From Chloroflexota bacterium (GTDB taxonomy: Bacteria; Chloroflexota; Dehalococcoidia; SHYM01), in the NCBI GenBank assembly GCA_016199375.1, contig JACQGV010000164.1, forward strand, positions 1 through 7,837: 7,837 nucleotides of DNA. The letters are read 5' to 3'. Shown one piece after another: positions 5,696 through 7,837 of the stretch. Every line of letters starts with the position of its first letter. Positions within the stretch are counted from its first letter, which is position 1. Below the pieces are notes generated by a model. It was given only the letters and a program-made list of their open reading frames with translations. It had not been told where the DNA came from and ran no database searches. A program made the position numbers and the translations under genes.

Positions 5696-7372
5696 ATGGC
5701 GAAGCTGAAGGGCTCCACGTTCCTGGCCCAGACGTTCCTCAAGGCCGATGTGGGCGCCATTTTCTTCGTGCCGACCTTTCTTTACCCTACCCTGGTGGAG
5801 TTGGGCGGCACCGGCGTCCGGCGGGTCCTCTGCCACGCCGAGAAGGCCGCCGCCTACATGGCCGATGGCTATTCCCAGGCCGCGGGCAAGCCGGGCATCG
5901 TCATCACCCAGGGCGGGCCGGGCGCCGTCAACCTGGCTTCCGGCTTCGGCGACCCCTGGCAGAGCGGCAGCTCAGTGATAGGGCTGACCAGCCTTATCCC
6001 CGTGACGCGCTACCGACGCAACTCCTATCAAGAGGTCTATGTGGACTTCCGGCCCGTCACCAAGTACGACGCCGAGGTCAGGAGCCTGGACCGGCTGCCA
6101 GACATCCTGGGCCAGGCGTTCCGGGAGGCCACCACCGGCGCCACTGGCCCCGCCCACCTGTACGTCGCCGGGGGCATAGAGGCGGAGGAGATCGAGACCC
6201 CCGAATTCATGGAGCCACGCTACACCCGCTACCCCGCTTTCCGGCCCCAGGCCGACGAGAGAGACGTGGAGGCAGCGGCCCGGCGGCTGCGGGAGGCGCA
6301 GCGGCCCGTCATCGTCGCCGGGCGGGGCGCCATCCGGTCGGGCGCCTGGGCCGAGGTCACGGCCCTGGCGGAGAAGTTCCACATCCCGGTGGCGACCTCC
6401 TTGGGCGGGAAGGGGTCCATAGACGAAAAGCATCCCCTTGCCATCGGGGTGGTGGGCTCCTACCGGCGGCCCGCCACCAACACGGTCGTAGGGAAAGCCG
6501 ACCTGGTGCTCTTCGTGGGCAGTCACGTGGGCGGGGCCATCGTCAACATGCGCGAGTGCCCGCCCTGGGGGACGCCCATCATCCACATAGATATTGACCC
6601 CGCCCAGCCGGGGAAGAACTACCCCGACGTCACGCCGCTGATCGGGGACGCCAGGGCGGTGCTCCAGCAGATGCTGGAAGCTACGGACAAAGCACCTGCA
6701 GACGCCCATGCCGCCTGGATCGCCGAGGCCCAGGCGACTATCCGCGACTGGTGGGCCAAGGAGAACGCCCACGTCACGGCGGACGCCGCGCCCATCCGCC
6801 CCGAGCGGCTGGCAGTGGAGCTGGTCAAGGCCGTTCCCAATGACACCATCGTGGTGGTGGATACGGGCTACGCCGCGGCCTGGGGCGGGGCCTTCATGGA
6901 CCTGCCGGCGGGCAAGAATTTCCTGGCCTGCGAGGGCAGCATGGGGTGGTCCTTCCCGGCGGCCATCGGCGCCAAGTGCGGGGCGCCCGAGCGGCCGGTG
7001 GTGACCTGGGTCGGCGACGGCGGCTTCTGGTGCCACCTGCCCGAGCTGGAGACCGCCGTCCGCTACGGGATCAAGGTCGTTACCGTGGTCATGAACAACC
7101 ACGCCCTGGTCTTCGATACCCACCTCTTGCAGCACTTCTGGTCGGGGTCGGCGCACATAGACGAGCTCTCCGAGTTCAGGGACGTGGACTTCGGCGCGGT
7201 GGCCAGGGAGATGGGCGCCTACGGCGTGCGGGTGACGGATCCGCGCAACATCAGCAGCGCCATTCAGAAGGCGCTGGCCGCCGAGGGGCCGGCGGTGATT
7301 GACTTCGTGATCGATCATGAGGCCATCGCCCCGGTGGCCGTCCTGGCCGGGCAGGCGAGCCGCGCGCGCTAG
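5696..7372 (+). CDS. Thiamine-diphosphate-dependent enzyme, acetolactate synthase-like superfamily
   Basis: The 558-residue protein has the three-domain plan of the acetolactate synthase/benzoylformate decarboxylase superfamily. The N-terminal Pyr domain (about 5-170) has HAEKAAAYMADGYS with the cofactor-activating glutamate E49, then TQGGPGAVN (71-79) and YQEV...RPVTKY (111-124). The central domain (about 190-330) has RPVIVAGRGA, GGKGSIDEKHPLAIG and IIHIDIDP. The C-terminal ThDP/Mg domain (about 370-540) has GSMGWSFPAAIGAK (414-427) and the cofactor signature GDG (440-442), 24 residues, then NN (467-468). Such enzymes decarboxylate 2-oxo acids or ligate/cleave carbon-carbon bonds. The retained E49 argues against glyoxylate carboligase, which lacks it. 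No ilvN, ilvC or other branched-chain genes are adjacent, so biosynthetic acetolactate synthase is not supported; a decarboxylase, a hydroxyacyl-CoA lyase or a C-C lyase is possible. An SDR follows 122 nt downstream. Confidence 0.9.
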   Translation: MAKLKGSTFLAQTFLKADVGAIFFVPTFLYPTLVELGGTGVRRVLCHAEKAAAYMADGYSQAAGKPGIVITQGGPGAVNLASGFGDPWQSGSSVIGLTSLIPVTRYRRNSYQEVYVDFRPVTKYDAEVRSLDRLPDILGQAFREATTGATGPAHLYVAGGIEAEEIETPEFMEPRYTRYPAFRPQADERDVEAAARRLREAQRPVIVAGRGAIRSGAWAEVTALAEKFHIPVATSLGGKGSIDEKHPLAIGVVGSYRRPATNTVVGKADLVLFVGSHVGGAIVNMRECPPWGTPIIHIDIDPAQPGKNYPDVTPLIGDARAVLQQMLEATDKAPADAHAAWIAEAQATIRDWWAKENAHVTADAAPIRPERLAVELVKAVPNDTIVVVDTGYAAAWGGAFMDLPAGKNFLACEGSMGWSFPAAIGAKCGAPERPVVTWVGDGGFWCHLPELETAVRYGIKVVTVVMNNHALVFDTHLLQHFWSGSAHIDELSEFRDVDFGAVAREMGAYGVRVTDPRNISSAIQKALAAEGPAVIDFVIDHEAIAPVAVLAGQASRAR

Positions 7373-7483
7373 GCTCTGGCGCTCTCTGACACGGTGCCGT
7401 TGGAGGACAGCCTCGCGGCGGGACCTCGTGTCGGGCCGCCGGCCGCGCGCTACCGGCGCCTCCGCGAGTTGGCGACGTGCCGT

Positions 7484-7489
7484 AGGAGG
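7484..7489 (+). promoter_or_regulatory. Shine-Dalgarno site of the SDR gene
   Basis: A perfect AGGAGG lies 5 nt before the ATG at 7495. Between 7373 and 7483 no convincing -35/-10 pair is visible, so co-transcription with the upstream ThDP-enzyme gene is likely. Confidence 0.75.
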
Positions 7490-7494
7490 GTGGG

Positions 7495-7837
7495 ATGAGA
7501 CTCCAGGGGAAGGTGGCCATCGTCACGGGAGCGAGCCAGGGCATCGGGCGCGCCATCGCCGCGGCCTGCGCGCGCGAGGGCGCGAAGGTGGTGCTGGTGG
7601 CTCGCCGCGAGCGGGAGGTGAAGCAGGCCGCCGCGGAGCTGGTGGCGGCGGGCGGGGTGGCCGCGGGCCTGCGCGTTGATGTATCCCAGGAAGAGGATGT
7701 CAAGGGCATGGTGCAGTGGACGGTCGCAAACTACGGGGCCCTGGACATCTTGGTGAACAACGCCGGCATCGCGGGGCCGGTGGCGCCCATCTGGGAGGTG
7801 GACCTGGCGGGCTGGCGGGAGTGCCTGGATATCAACC
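7495..7837 (+). CDS. Short-chain dehydrogenase/reductase, N-terminal part (runs off right edge)
   Basis: The 114 residues present begin MRLQGKVAIVTGASQGIG and form the first half of a classical SDR Rossmann fold. TGASQGIG (11-18) is the TGxxxGxG dinucleotide-binding loop, D62 (VDVS) contacts the adenine in this family, and NNAG (88-91) stabilises the central sheet. The second beta-strand ends VVLVARRER with no acidic residue and with R37/R38, which favours NADP(H) over NAD(H). The catalytic Ser-Tyr-Lys residues lie beyond the window, so activity cannot be confirmed. Classical SDRs of this type (3-oxoacyl-ACP reductase/FabG-like, sugar or alcohol dehydrogenases) are usually about 250 residues, so somewhat under half is seen. 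Substrate is unknown; a reaction linked to the ThDP enzyme upstream is a reasonable guess. Confidence 0.92.
   Translation, partial: MRLQGKVAIVTGASQGIGRAIAAACAREGAKVVLVARREREVKQAAAELVAAGGVAAGLRVDVSQEEDVKGMVQWTVANYGALDILVNNAGIAGPVAPIWEVDLAGWRECLDIN

Noticed and set aside
3348..5836. Long minus-strand frames opposite uvrC (372, 318 and 334 codons)
   Set aside because: None has family motifs. They overlap the fully supported uvrC and reflect codon bias in GC-rich DNA.
5972..7318. Minus-strand open frame of 448 codons opposite the ThDP-enzyme gene
   Set aside because: It is long, but its composition (many His, Gly, Arg and Asp) is that of an antisense frame, and the plus strand has an unmistakable ThDP enzyme over the same bases.
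7437..7458. CGCCGG...CCGGCG inverted repeat before the SDR gene
   Set aside because: The 6-bp arms are made only of C and G in very GC-rich sequence and are likely to arise by chance. There is no T-run and no promoter context.

Overview
The window is G+C-rich (about two thirds by eye) bacterial chromosome. It holds three complete housekeeping-type genes, one complete enzyme gene and two genes cut by the window edges. Bacterial ownership is clear from a group I chaperonin, UvrC, a YvcK-type protein, Shine-Dalgarno sites and sigma-70-like promoters. The phylum is not certain. The very high GC, a GroEL without a GGM tail and a UvrC with a long Ala/Pro/Arg-rich linker suggest an uncultivated Chloroflexota (Dehalococcoidia-like) or similar lineage; this is a low-confidence inference.

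Layout, left to right: (1) <1-304, minus strand: the N-terminal part of a metallo-beta-lactamase-fold hydrolase that starts at TTG. (2) 305-492: an intergenic region with back-to-back promoters. (3) 493-2139, plus: a GroEL homologue with the ATPase residues kept but an unusual C-terminus and no groES beside it. (4) 2140-2355: a convergent gap with a cluster of nested inverted repeats, probably the terminator region for the genes on both sides. (5) 2356-3396, minus: a YvcK/CofD-like UDP-sugar-binding protein with a very good promoter. (6) 3397-3509: a divergent regulatory region. (7) 3510-5489, plus: uvrC, possibly translated from a leaderless mRNA. (8) 5490-5695: a weak hairpin, a perfect 16-bp palindrome, a promoter and a 5' leader. 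(9) 5696-7372, plus: a thiamine-diphosphate-dependent enzyme of the acetolactate synthase superfamily. (10) 7495->7837, plus: the N-terminal part of a short-chain dehydrogenase/reductase.

How the genes relate: uvrC and yvcK are neighbours in many bacteria (uvrC-rapZ-yvcK-whiA in Gram-positives). Here the linkage is kept but the genes are divergent, and rapZ and whiA are not between them. The ThDP enzyme and the SDR lie in tandem with no convincing promoter between them. They could form a small catabolic unit in which one enzyme makes or cleaves an alpha-hydroxy-ketone or 2-oxo acid and the other is a carbonyl/alcohol oxidoreductase; this is inference.

No new multi-gene defence system, mobile element, CRISPR array or RNA gene is visible. 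The features most worth a second look are the atypical stand-alone GroEL, the nested inverted repeats at 2230-2297, the palindrome upstream of the ThDP-enzyme promoter, and the probable leaderless uvrC start.
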